Of a DNA stretch of 64,000 bases, positions 23,601 to 34,856 are shown piece by piece. The stretch's first letter is position 1, and each line of letters begins with the position of its first letter. The position numbers were made by a program, and so were the translations under genes. The stretch covers positions 6,836,501 to 6,900,500 of the forward strand of contig CM028917.1 of NCBI GenBank assembly GCA_016801845.1, given 5' to 3'. The notes beneath the pieces were generated by a model. It saw only the letters and a program-made list of their open reading frames with translations. It did not search any database and was not told the DNA's origin. Source of the stretch: Polydactylus sextarius (lineage: Eukaryota; Chordata; Actinopteri; Polynemidae).

Positions 23601-25880
23601 TTTTCCAGGCTTTGTGACTCATGCGCCTAAGACGGCGCAAAAATCTGTCTTTTCTGATTTCTGACAGCAGGTCCTTCGTCTTCTAACTTGAGTCACGTCT
23701 TTCTGACTGGAGCTCGTGCACAAACGGAGCAGAGCACACACTACGGTGCAGGTGTCAGTTATGTTAATGATCAGATCTCAAAAATACGCCTACTTGTGAA
23801 CAGATGGCATTCATCACTTTGAAAAAAGCAATATATAACAAGTTTGTGCCTCATGCAAAGGTGTAAAAGAGGTTGTGAGTAAGAATATAAAAATTATTCT
23901 TGCATGTTAATTTGGGAGGCAGTATCGTGTGTTACGTAAAACATTTCCACCAGCTCGACCTCAACTCGCCACGACTCTGAAATTTAGCCTGCCGTTCTCT
24001 GACAGCGCTACGCGCGTTTAAGTTCAAGTTCAGATAAGCCAATCAAGAAGTGCAGTTGAGGCAGAGTGGCGGGACACGCTGGTTGTTCACTGAATGGATT
24101 ATGATAACAGCCGAGGCTCTGCTGCCAGAGTGACACACTGAAAGAGCTCGAGCAGCAGCTGAAAACAATGCAGGTTTCTCGCCGTCGAGCTCCGGCCATA
24201 TTGAGAGCAACGGGGGGAGAACAATGCTGCTGTGTGACAGGTCTTAATGATGCTGTAATACAATCAGATTGACGGAAGAATTAATGCTTGCACCACTGTG
24301 GTGTTGCAACGGGAGGAGCTTTAAGGCATTAGGAAACTGCTGGGGGATCAACCAGGGGCTGGTGGGTTATGGAGGGAGGGATTGGATAAGCTGAAAAATA
24401 CAAAAAAGGAGAAGTGAAAAAAATAACAGAACAGAAACGACTTCCTGGTGGGAGCTCAAGGCACAAAATCCTGTCCAAAAATGTCAATAAAGACAAAGAC
24501 AGTTGGAGAGGAGGGCTAAGACACTAAGCACCTGAACACTCAGAAGATGAAGACTGGTAGCAGGAGGAGAGAGAGGGAGGGAGGGAGGGAAGGTGGGGTT
24601 GGGGGGAGCCTCTCTCGGCGCACCCCCACCAGTCCTCCACTCTCTTTTTTCTCCCCTTCTTTGCTCCATCAACGATGCAGGCCGGGGCCGACACAAAGAG
24701 CGAGGGAGGTGTACTGCATTGATTCGACAGCCTGAGATGTGGGGTGCTGCTACAACGGACAGCTAGAGGCAGGAGGAGGCTCGTGGAGGAGTGGGGGGTG
24801 GAGGGATCCACATGAAGAGAAAGAGAGAAAGGGAGAGGGAATGGGGCAGAAGACTAGGCGGCTGTTGTTTGCTATGAAAAGGAGCCTTGTTGGTGGGATT
24901 CTAGTCTGTGCTGAGGGCCAGAGAGGAAACGAAATAGAAGGAAAAGGAAAAGAGAAGAGGTGAAGGAAGGAATATATATCTAAAAAGTGAGAGACAGAAG
25001 GACAGAGAGCATAAGGTACAGGTTTAAGGAGACTCATTAAAATATTAGAAAGAAAAAATAAATGAGGACGGAAACTACCATTTCTCTTTTTTTTGGGAAC
25101 TCGTTGATTTAAATAACACAGTCAGCAGTTAGCCCAGAGAGTAGAGGACAGAGACAGAAGACAGAAAAGACAATAATCAAAGGCTGAATCCACTGAATCT
25201 ACAGCTCCCTAGAGACTCCACTGACAAGGTAGATCCATCCTCTCTCCCCACTCCCGCTTTCATTTTGATGAAGAAAACGCTATCGTCATGTCTCTAAAGA
25301 CTTTAACCAACGCGCCTGATGATCCTTCACCACTCCTCACCTCCCATCTTCATTCCCTTCATTGGTTTCCTCCCTTGTAAGCTGAGGCTGCCAAACTGAA
25401 AAAGGCAGCTGCAGGGAGAGAGGTTTCTCCTAAAACTACCTAAAACATTCCTGTCTCCTTTTTTTTTTTTTTTTTAAACCAAGATGACGAGGCATAATGT
25501 GGCAGTGTTTCTGCCTTTTCCATTCATTGTACAGCATCATTTCTCTTTTGTTTATAAGGAGATTATAGGGTGGGATTTATATAATTTGCATGTCACTTAT
25601 AAAATAGCTTTTGTTTCTGTTCCTCTTACCAGACGGGGTTGGCGTTGACCGCGTCATCAAACCACAGGATGAACAGACAGAACAAGCCGACGATCAGCGC
25701 ATGCACAGTCGACACCAACCTGAGGACGGACACAAAAACCCATGAACATCACAGCAGACTGATCAGAGGTTACAAACAATCGTACACATCTTATCAGATC
25801 AGGATCATTATTTAGTTTTGAGGATCCGAGATTCAAATTGTACCAAGACACATAACAAATCCTGACAAATTTACAAAATA

Positions 25881-25951
<71 letters not shown>

Positions 25952-28335
25952 TTCCTAGATCCACACATGTAATCGGTTCTGCAACAACATGTAATGTGTC
26001 ACTTAGTTTGGTGCAAATCAGCTTGCTACTATTTGCATAATCTTGCTGACAAACAAATGAACAAGACAGATGAAAACACGAGGCTCCGTAGCAGCATGTT
26101 GTCTTATTCTATCTCTGGTCATACTTGCATACAGTATAAATCTGTATCTGTGTTTTCACCTTTCTCCACACGAGTGTAACTTTTCTTTCATCAGGTCTGA
26201 TATGGTATCACTCCTGACTTTAAGGGTAGTTATCTGGACCAGTGAAGAGATACCTCAGAGGTCCAGTGTCTCTTATCTCTCCTTGACTAGAAGCACAGAT
26301 CGCGCTCTGTCACAGTGCAGCCTCTGGGGCACAGCAGCTCCTGTCCACAGGCAGCAGCTGCTGGTCTGAGCCCCGGCCAAGACTGGCTCCACAGATAGGC
26401 CACTGTATGAGTGGATGAGTCTGTTAATACTGCTGAATCAGAGTCAAGTGTCTAAGAATGGAACAGGCTTGAGGAAGTTGGTAAAACAGAGCGCCTGTGT
26501 TGCTGTCATGGATTGAGAGGTTGCAAATCTAATTTGTAAAAATAATAAGGAAAACACATGAGGTGGCGAGAAAAAAAAAAAAAAAAAAAAGTACATTCTT
26601 TGAGTTCATAAAACTGCATTTATCTTGGAAATGCCTTCACCCCCATATTCTTGCACTGGGCCGTTACATAAATAACACACTGACACACTGACAGCAGGCT
26701 GTTATGCAATCCATAGGGCACTTTAAATGTTATCCATAGGGCACTTTAAAGTGAACCATCAGTGCGTGGCCTTTGTTTTAAATTCCTTGATGAAAACTCC
26801 TTGCACTTTGGATTACAGAGAGATATGCTAACGCACATGGGCGTACAAATCGAGGATTATCTGTTGAGAACTTACAGACAGAAAAAAAGAGTTGAATGGA
26901 AAAGAAGGGGAGAGTAAAAAGACAAAAAAAACAACCAATAACAGTGAGTGAAAACTGTTATGCAAAAACAAGTTACTGGCCTCTGAACTTCACCCCTGAG
27001 GTCTCTGGTTGAAACTTAAAACCTTTCTAAGCTTCAGGAGACATTCACATCACAGCTGTGGTTGTGTGGAATAATGATGAGGTGGCCTGAGGCGCATCAG
27101 GGTTCATCTCAACAGCGCCGCAACACCAAACACACTCGTGAGGTCAGCTCTGTCTCCATGTCATGACTTCGCATGGTTATGCAACAATAGTTTTCTGGGG
27201 AAGTGAGTCTCAGGAGGCTCACGGCACAACTTCAATTCTGATACAAATTCACAGCACAATTTTGAATACTTTTCCTTCAAATGTCAAGCAAACGGTAAAT
27301 ACGAAACAGAACTGCATGTGCTTTCACTCACATCTCAAACTCTATCTAGGTTTTACTGTGTGGATTTTCATATACAGGAAGTGTAAGTAATTAAAGTTTA
27401 ACCTCAATTCGCTAATGTTTAGTTTTAAAACATAAACTGTTTTTAGGACCTGTGACAATGTCTTGAATAGCAACAGTTTCCTGCAGTGTTTTATAGCAAA
27501 GGCTTCTCGTAGCGCACATTATTTCTACTTACATCATAAAAAACTTCTAGGAATGTGTAAACTTCTGGGAAAGAGGAACAGAGTCACAATTTCCCAAAGC
27601 AAATGACTTGCTGTGCTAATATCTATGAAACACATGGATCATATGAGAGGCATACTGCCTCAGCTAGAGAAAAAAAAACCCAACTAGGTATAGATATACA
27701 GTATTTTGTCCCACATCTGTTCCCATAAAACATTAAAGTATATTAGATAGATATCAGCTTGTGTTTAAGATTGAAAATCATTCATTTAAAACCTACATCT
27801 GATTAAAAGCAGGAGCTGAAGTGAACTTGTCTGTTTTATGAAATATGCTTATTCGGGTTTCTGTCCCAAATCAGGTGAGAGTATTAAAAAAAAAAAGAAC
27901 TCTGCTCGTGTCTGTACTGTAAATATGAAGCTGGAAAAAATGAGATATTAGGTGTTAATTAGTGAGCTTCAGAAGTGCTGAGGGTTGAATTTTTGTTATC
28001 TTCAGAGAGCACCAAGCTAGCTGTTATCTGCTATTTCCAGGCTTCTCATCTATAGTAACACTCAGCAAGAAAGCATTTTTCAAGTATTTTTCAGTTTAAA
28101 GCTGGCAAACTGCCATAATTGTGCAAGCCTGAGTCCAACTCTGGTTTCCATGTGGTGCCAGAATGGAGTAGCGGATTTGTGTGACCCACCTGGAGTTCCA
28201 CTCAGTCAGTTTGGTGGGTGGCAGCCGTCCATAACCTGGCGTGATGGCGGAGGAGAGTCGCGGGCTGGCCACTGAGAAGAGGAGCTGGAAACCCACGAAG
28301 CTGCCAGCTACCACGGTCAACTCTCTCATCTCCAT
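20332..28335 (-). CDS. tlcd4: TLC domain-containing protein 4 (TMEM56), six coding exons
   Basis: Multi-pass membrane protein of the TRAM-LAG1-CLN8 (TLC) family; the family acts in lipid metabolism or sensing, but the exact role of TLCD4 is not settled. Coding exons 28190-28335, 25630-25719, 21703-21761, 20995-21089, 20793-20866 and 20332-20686 join to 272 residues, all phases closing (human TLCD4 is 263). Matches to the family include LTEWNSR (exon 2), GDSFFVCHHLAALYAY with the His pair at 118-119 (exon 5), NFRLISELSTPFVNQRWFFE across the exon 6/7 junction, and FFLVRIA and LDILNTIWMYKI (exon 7). The N-terminal helix is at about residues 5-25; several more hydrophobic helices follow. The tail is basic, then Ser-rich. 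It is the upstream neighbour of cnn1 on the same strand. Which fish paralogue it is cannot be decided. Confidence 0.95.
20793..20866 (-). CDS. tlcd4: tlcd4 coding exon 5 (transcript exon 6)
   Basis: 74 nt encoding residues 131-155: TRGVLPYFANFRLISELSTP..NQ. The donor is CAAAG|GTGAGT. The acceptor CGTTGCAG|ACTCG has a poor pyrimidine tract preceded by a UG repeat. Skipping shifts the frame. Confidence 0.94.
20881..20909. repeat. (CA)n, read as (UG)n in tlcd4 pre-mRNA
   Basis: CACGCACACG(CA)n within the 128-nt intron between tlcd4 exons 5 and 6. In the sense orientation it is GT/UG and ends about 14 nt before the acceptor AG at 20867-20868. Confidence 0.97.
20995..21089 (-). CDS. tlcd4: tlcd4 coding exon 4 (transcript exon 5)
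   Basis: 95 nt encoding residues 99-130: DLVLLACNWSTMGDSFF, then VCHHLAALYAYGYVL with the His pair conserved in TLC proteins. The acceptor is TTCTCCAG|ACCTTG and the donor is GTGCTG|GTGAGT. Confidence 0.94.
21703..21761 (-). CDS. tlcd4: tlcd4 coding exon 3 (transcript exon 4)
   Basis: 59 nt encoding residues 79-99: GDPSLVKLNVAITCGYLLY. The acceptor is CTTCCACAG|GGGTGAC and the donor is TTTATG|GTGAGC. It aligns with GGPSLANVNIAIASGYLI of the human protein (from memory). Confidence 0.93.
21762..25629 (-). other. tlcd4 intron 3 (3.9 kb)
   Basis: No exon seen. A G-rich/A-rich block covers 24.5-24.97 kb (AGGGAGGG and GGAGGAGG words), producing chance open frames on both strands. The stretch 24.0-24.3 kb is unusually complex and CpG-containing (CTCGCCGTCGAGCTCCGGCC) and might be an alternative promoter or enhancer. 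Confidence 0.7.
22411..22489. repeat. minisatellite with 11-bp unit CGTACACACAC
   Basis: Six or so copies, some shortened to CGCACACAC, running into a plain CA tract. It lies in tlcd4 intron 3. Confidence 0.9.
25630..25719 (-). CDS. tlcd4: tlcd4 coding exon 2 (transcript exon 3)
   Basis: 90 nt encoding residues 49-79: a hydrophobic helix (LVSTVHALIVGLFCLFILWF) then DDAVNANPVW. The acceptor is CGTCCTCAG|GTTGG and the donor is GTCTG|GTAAGA. Phases 2 and 2. Confidence 0.95.
25883..25947. repeat. (AT)n microsatellite, about 32 units
   Basis: Pure AT run in tlcd4 intron 2; able to form cruciforms. Confidence 0.99.
26709..26754. repeat. two-copy 23-bp tandem duplication
   Basis: ATCCATAGGGCACTTTAAA occurs at 26709 and 26732 with identical sequence, in tlcd4 intron 2. 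Confidence 0.9.
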
Positions 28336-28342
28336 CACTCAC
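28190..28342 (-). CDS. tlcd4: tlcd4 coding exon 1 (transcript exon 2), start codon at 28335
   Basis: Starts with a 7-nt 5' UTR piece (GTGAGTG), then ATG at 28335-28333 in good context (G at -3, G at +4). It encodes MEMRELTVVAGSFVGFQLLF.., residues 1-49, with PPTKLTEWNSR at the end. The acceptor is CCTCCCTGTTGTGTTTAG|GTGAGTG, with a long pyrimidine tract; the donor is CTCCAG|GTGGGT. Confidence 0.93.
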
Positions 28343-30237
28343 CTAAACACAACAGGGAGGCAGACAGGAAGGGATGGGTGAGGGCAGGATACAGACAAGG
28401 GGAGATACAAATGGACAGGTTCAATCGATGACTGCCAGTCATCCTGAACAGAGCCGGAGGAGACAGTGAGGCAGCAGCGGTGGTGAGAGGGTGAGGTGGC
28501 ACCCTGTGTAGCTCATCCAGTCCATAAAAGAAAAGGAAAGAGACAGAAGTAACATGAGAGCTTTAGACAAGCGAGGCAGTCCACAGAGGGGGGAAGAGAA
28601 AAGAAAAGGCACAGGAGAGGCACTATTAGAGTTGAGGGCAGCAGAGGGAAAAACAGAGAGTGGCAGAAGCAGGAAAAAAAAGTTAGTGGGTGCTGTGAAT
28701 ACAGTGGCTAACACATGCTTTAGATTTGGAATAAAAGGTTTCCATTATTATGCATATTTTGCAAGGGGATTACAGTGAGTTGTTTAGGACACACTGAAAA
28801 TCCCTGAGAAAAAAAAATGAGTGAGGAAAGAAAAGAGGATTGTCAAGATGAAGCAACTGGCTCAGATCATGAGAAATTTTATTCTGTATTTTACCTCAAC
28901 ACTGCTCTTCATTATTTCTTTATTTAAGTCGAAATTGACAGTGTACCACAACTTCATGTTCATTCCTTATCGCTAACATTTTGATTTATGTGTTATCACT
29001 AACAGTGTTAACCAAAAGGAAACAGAGGAGCTGAAGTGTTGGGCCGATACCAATTTAAACAAACGACAGCAAACACAGGCGTAGAACAGAAACACGCAGA
29101 CTGTAAACACATGCACAGTGTGCAAACTCACTGAAGAGATCTGTTTACTCTGTCTCAGGTCAAAAAACTCGAGGCCTGACTTTTCTCATCAGAGGCAATC
29201 AGTGAGATGAACTGAAAGAACGCAGTGTTTGCAAAAGCATCTAAATCACTTTGTTCAAAATTATTTTTTTTTTTTTCCCACAGATACGGTTCCAGAAGAA
29301 AACTGGAGAAATTTAATCCTCGAGTCGAGTTGTTTTTCCATTCACAACAGATTTCAGTTGCTGCTTGGACAGTGATCTTAATGGCTTTCCAGGGTTGCTT
29401 ACATTCAAAAACAAACAAAAAAGAAACCCCGTTCACTCGCTTCCTGGCTACTGGACGTCTCAGGGTCGGGTCAGTGCACCAATAACGCCCTCATACTTGT
29501 CTGGACTCTGTCTCCGGACACACAGCTGACCTGAACTAAGATTCCTGACATTGCTAGCAGCTTGTTAGCATTCCACAAAAAAAAATATTCACACATTTTG
29601 TTTCTACTTCCACCCTCTCACTCAATTTTAACCCCAATGTAAAAGCCTGAACAGTCTAAAATCAATCAATATCCAATCTGTAAGAATATGAGATCAAAAA
29701 CTTTCACAGACTTCAGAAAAAACACTACGTGTGCTAAAGTACATCCACATCATGACCTCTCACATTCTTCTTGAGAAATATCAGTGATTACGCCATCCTG
29801 TATCTGCCCTGGACTCTGGACTGATGAATGCACTGTAATTCTGATTAAAACCCGGTAATTATGCAAGCTATTTAAAACCACTTATTCCACGAGCACTGAT
29901 GATTAGGATTGTGAAAGGTAAGGATTACCACTGCCTGGCAGACACAAATGTAGTGGCCTGATATGAAGTGGAAATACACTTTGTGAAAGTATGGCACTTG
30001 CAAAGCAACCAAAGTCATTTAGCCTGTGGGCAGCTCCTGACACTGAAGGCATGTAGCCTATGTTAAGTGCTATTTTTACTCTAAAATGTCCAAAGTCATG
30101 CCTGCATACTGTACCATAAAACACAATGAAACAGAATACAAGAACAAGCTGCTGAGGATAACAAAACACCTCGAGACATAGTACCACAAACAAAACCATC
30201 AATTTAAATGCTGCCATGGAGATTACAGCTTTGCTCC

Positions 30238-30263
30238 GAAGATCGCCTCCAGAGGCGATCTTC
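30238..30263. repeat. perfect 12-bp inverted repeat, 2-nt loop
   Basis: GAAGATCGCCTC, CA, then its exact reverse complement. Confidence 0.95.
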
Positions 30264-30659
30264 AGAACAATTTTCCACTTGTGCTGTAAAAACATCTGCA
30301 GAATAAACTTCAAATGGATTGAAATAGACAAGATCTCTGATACACATTCCCCAACAAATCAAAGTGACTCCTACTCCTCTCACGAGCTTCCCAAAGCCCC
30401 ATTCTCTAGAAACTGGCAACTTCAACAGGGAAGCTGAGGCAGCATTTTGTTCTTGGAGGAGCCACACAACCCTGAGAGCTTCTTATTGTCGCTCAAGCAG
30501 CAGCTATGCACATTCCTGGGCCATGTTGATCATATGCAGCATGTTCCTGAATAATTCATTGTCATTCTTCACCTGGCAGACTGGTTCTCACTGCCCCATG
30601 GGAAGAAGCAGCACTAGCAGCAGCAGCAGCAACACACTGCCTCCTCACTGCGGTTGACA

Positions 30660-30980
30660 GCCCGGACAGGAAGAGGTGCTGTGCCGTCCACGTTTGACCT
30701 TGTTCCACTGCACTATCCTGCTGCTGTCAGCAAACCATGACCCTGTGACATATCGACCAAACATAAATAATAGCGGTTCAATTTCCCTCGTTCCTTTGGA
30801 AATCCAAACCGGCCCCTGTCTACCGCATTGCTACACCAGTCCAATGGGGACTCGCTGTGTAGCAGCTCTGAATCGTTGGCCAGCGTGATCTGAACAAATC
30901 TCTGCAGGCAGGTTGGGTCCTGACATGAATACTGATACATAACTGATGATTATTGGCATTTTAAACATGACAGAAGTCGC
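30660..30980. other. candidate non-coding regulatory island in tlcd4 intron 1
   Basis: Balanced base use, no repeat words, and a 75-codon minus-strand frame (30713-30940) of ordinary amino-acid mix. It could be an enhancer or an unrecognised exon; neither can be shown here. Confidence 0.25.
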
Positions 30981-31530
30981 ATTTAACCCACTGAGTCTTA
31001 CAATGAAGAGTGGTGTGGATTTGGAGCATTGTGCACTCTGCATAAGAGCAAGTGGCTCGTGAGGGACAAAGTAAATCTTATATGAAACTAACAGTAATTG
31101 ATTAGCTTCCTCAGATCAGTCTAATCCACTTTGCAGTGGGTGCAGATGCACAATAAAGCATCACAGACTGTTAGTGAGGTTGGTGACTGGGTCAGATGTC
31201 GTATATATCGTTTACATAAAAGCAAATCAGCGAAGCTTTTTCTTTAAAAAAAAACAACACAGGCAAGTGTTTGTACGAGTTAGCATTTAAAAAAGAAAAG
31301 CGGCCAAGTCCTAGTCTCGGTGCTAAGTGAATTTCTAGAGCGAAGTTGTTGGTTAAACCTGAAGGACCGCTACGCACCGCTGCTGCCAGACACACAACAC
31401 AGCAACACTGAGCTGTTGCAACCTAAAGGTTTGGACGGTGCTGAAATAAACACACAGTGAAAGATATAGAACAACATGCGCATTATATTATTACATAAGG
31501 CGGTGAGAGGAGCAGGGGTAGCTCCGTTAC

Positions 31531-31650
31531 CTGCTATCCGTCGCATAGGTCTGTGTCGGCGGATAAGCCTCCGTTTAGCTACCGTCTTGTCCACTTTCTC
31601 ACAACTTGACGTTAGCTAGCAAGTCAAGCTAAACTGGTGAAGCCCGCTGT
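31531..31650 (-). other. tlcd4: non-coding first exon of tlcd4 (5' UTR)
   Basis: The minus strand has GACGGATAGCAG|GTAACG, a good donor with exon end at 31531. Joined to the exon at 28342 it gives the 5' leader. The 5' boundary is unknown and the end at 31650 is nominal. The leader carries a 7-codon upstream ORF starting with ATG at 31546-31544. Confidence 0.55.
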
Positions 31651-31930
31651 GTCTCCCTGCGCGAGGAGAAGGAGAAGAAGGAAAAACCAACAAAAAAAAC
31701 AAAGCTTCTTCTGCTCCGTCAATGAAGTCGAGTCCCGACAAACATTACAGCCCGGACAGTACCGCTTTACTCACAGCCTCCATGTGTTTTTACTTAACAG
31801 CGCGACAGAAAAGTTTTTTTTCTCGTTTTTATTTTGGCGTTGACAGCACAGAACGGAGCGGTGACGTCGACACGCACCCCCACTCGTGCACACGCCCCCT
31901 CCTGGCTCAGGCTACACCCACGAGGAACAA
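31650..31930 (-). promoter_or_regulatory. likely tlcd4 promoter
   Basis: CpG-containing region just upstream of the proposed first exon, with CRE-like TGACGTCG at 31862-31869 and a GC box in CGCCCCCTCC near 31902. CpGs are more frequent than in the flanking AT-rich DNA. No TATA box is evident. Confidence 0.4.
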
Positions 31931-33327
31931 AGCCGACACGGCTATGGCTATTATTTATGATAACACTCAGCTACACAGACAGTGAAGACTTAAAGGACCG
32001 TATCAGGGATTTAAGAACATCTGCGACAAATCACTTCACAATAGAGCTACTGTGTGTACCGCAGTGTCCATTCATTCATAAACAACATGTAAATCTATCA
32101 TCACAACTTCATATTATTCAATATTTTTAAATGTGACATGATCATTGTGTGGCAATACAGTCTAAACTTTTTTTTAAAACCCAGTCTGCACTGTAATTGC
32201 ATCAAAACATAATTATGTAATGTAACTGTTCTTACCTGTGGTCAATAAACTTTATAATTACGTCTGTTCATGTTAGATTCACAGCCAGAAACTTCACACT
32301 GAAAACAACAATAACAATAACATCATATGCAATATAGCCTCCTTTTAAAATCTGCTGTTTATGGAGCTTCAACAAGTCAGAACAGGTAACACAACAACCT
32401 GAATGGAACTGTTTTCATTGTGCTGTTATTATTTTATTCAGACACCAGTGTCTTCTCTTCCTTTACCTTTGGCACACGTTTTAAAGAAAACAAAATATTT
32501 ATCTTGTTTCATTCTTTTTTTTTTTATTATTCACTGTCATGTATCTTGTAATTGGAGCACATCTGGTACAAGAATCTGTTGCAAGCTTTGATTTGCCAAC
32601 ACGACTCAGGCAAGTTTTAGTCTGCCATGTAAGTCTAATAATAGACTGGTAACCAATGGCTACATGGTAGAGGTTGAAATAAATAAATGAAAAACCCATG
32701 AGTCTCTAACTTTATGAGTATATTGTCAAAGAAAAAAATAAAGTAAAACTAAGTTAAGTGGAGCTGAAACTTTTGTCAGTTAATCGATCACATGGTCTTA
32801 TGAGAGAGTTTGTGAATGAATGAAGTTGTTAAGATTTCAGGTTGAGCTCATATAAATATAGATTAACACTGAAGTGTTAGAAAATGCATAAGAAACTATA
32901 GCGTGATAAGTGAAGCATAATTTTTTTTTTTTAATCTTGGAATGAAAAGTTGATAGAAATATGGTCTGACCTGGTTTGTCCCAACAGGCAACACAAGTGA
33001 CGAGTGTCTCCTTCAGTCGCCAGCAGAGTTTTGGAATGTGGGAGGACATGAACACACCTGAAGAAACATGTGAACTCATGTGGAACTAGTTACATGTCAT
33101 GCAAACAGCGCAAAGCAGTCAAATAGAGACTCATATTTTAGTTTACGCTGCATAGTTGTTGAACAACAATATGAGATCATACCGGTCTACCTACTGACAT
33201 GCTTTTATTTTGGAGAGGTTCCTCTTGTGTTGTAACAACTGTCCGACCTCTTTGTTCTGTCATGTTCTGAGTCATATTGCAGTGTGACACACGGGGTCAA
33301 TGCTGTCTATCTGGTTCCACCACATCT

Positions 33328-33330
<3 letters not shown>

Positions 33331-33387
<57 letters not shown>
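33331..33387. repeat. (CA)n microsatellite, about 28 units
   Basis: Pure tract. Confidence 0.99.
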
Positions 33388-33388
<1 letters not shown>

Positions 33389-34429
33389 AGATTTCTTTCG
33401 ACCTACGTTCACACACGGCCTTACATTGTGTGGCAATAAAAACTCAATAGATGAGATCAAAATATTTAACACTGTAATATACATTTAATTGAATAAAGGT
33501 ATGAGTTTCATTGTATTGCTTTGAAAGTGTGTGGGTTCATTCTAACTGGAGAGAATAAGTGGATCGGAGCCTCTGTTAAAGCAGTGAGTGAGTCACAATG
33601 GAGCGTGGAGTCCGAGTCGTGATGAATGGATATAAAATGGATTATATGTTGGCTGACGGATTATCAGGAGCAAATATATGAAGGTTGCGTACAGACTTAG
33701 GGGAACTCAGAAATGAACATGCTATAGGAGGCAGTATGACATGACAACCATAGAGAAAGAAAAAAGAAAAAAAAAACACAATTAAAATCAGATGTGCTTC
33801 AATCCAGTACAAATTTAAAGAGGTTTACATTTCACTGTGAAAATTCAAATGTGTTCAATATTTCCTTTCCAGTCTAGCGGAGAGGAAATAAAAAAGGGCA
33901 GAGTGACTGGCTGACTGCACAAGTGTATGTGTGTGTGCGCGAGTGTGTTTGATAGCGAGAGAGAGTGCACGGGGATGGATAAATGATATTTGTGTCGATT
34001 GAAAGAGTGTGTCGAGACGGGATGACTGTAATCCCTCGTCTAACAATGAAGAGCCGCTCAGATTCACAAAACATCAGCTACTAATGAAAGCACATCAGAT
34101 GTCAATACTAAGAGAGACATGGTGCAAAAAATAAAGAGGTGTGGAGATATGATGCATTTAAATTATATCTGATAATATGGAACAATGACGAGCATTTAGG
34201 TGCAGCAGGTTGTAAAGTGTCTGGAAGTTAATGGAAAAATATGTAGCTTGTCCAAATGTTATAGGAGAAGAAGAAAAAGGACATGTTAGAAACCCTGATT
34301 ATCCACCACTGAAATACGAAAAGATCTACAGCCTTTTCACATCGACTGGCCATTACTCATTAAACCTCAGCCTTATATTTCACTTGTTTGGACAGTAACT
34401 TCTTCCAGTCCTCTAGTCATCGCCCTGAC

Positions 34430-34442
34430 GTTGCCAGGCAAC
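34430..34442. promoter_or_regulatory. perfect RFX X-box
   Basis: GTTGCC A GGCAAC is a full palindrome and fits the RFX consensus GTNRCC(N0-3)RGYAAC. RFX factors drive ciliary genes, but no promoter is evident beside it. Confidence 0.45.
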
Positions 34443-34784
34443 CAGCAGAGAGGTTTTGTACAGATTAAATAAATAATTTTAAATTCTCTGCTTCACATGT
34501 GATGTCCTTTAGAAAGTAATGATTTCATCATGGATTTTATTTGCAGATAAAATAGATAAAACAAAACAAAACAAAATAAAAAATCTGAATCTTTCAATCC
34601 CAACTGTGTTTTCAACTCATGGTTCAAAACGATTTATAGTTGCTTCACCTGTTTTTATGTTGTGTTGCTGCAATACACAATTAAAAAAAAACAAAAATAT
34701 TTATCACACGCAGTAATCAAGGAATAATTTCATAATGAGTAAAATGTCAAAGAAGTTACACTACACATCAAATGCTACACTAAT

Positions 34785-34856
34785 ATTTTCACACACAAAA
34801 TGTCGTTATGTGGATGTAAAATGACAATAAAAAATTCTTGAATCTTGAATCTTGAA
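34785..34856 (+). mobile_element. 3' tail of a non-LTR retrotransposon (fragment)
   Basis: AAAATGACAATAAAAAATTC followed by TTGAATC repeated (TTGAATCTTGAATCTTGA). This GACAATAAA plus short tandem tail is typical of LINE or SINE 3' ends in fish. The clade is uncertain. Confidence 0.5.

Larger units (their letters stand above)
28343..31530 (-). other. tlcd4 intron 1 (3.2 kb)
   Basis: Separates the non-coding first exon from the first coding exon. It contains an inverted repeat at 30238-30263 and a high-complexity island at about 30.66-30.98 kb. No exon is proven. Confidence 0.7.

Noticed and set aside
24524..25037. Pro/Ser-rich and Arg/Glu-rich frames on both strands
   Set aside because: Products of the G/A-rich block in tlcd4 intron 3.
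9301..31650. Search for ALG14 or another gene between cnn1 and tlcd4 or beside them
   Set aside because: No exon resembling ALG14 or RWDD3 was found on either strand; only the two genes are supported.
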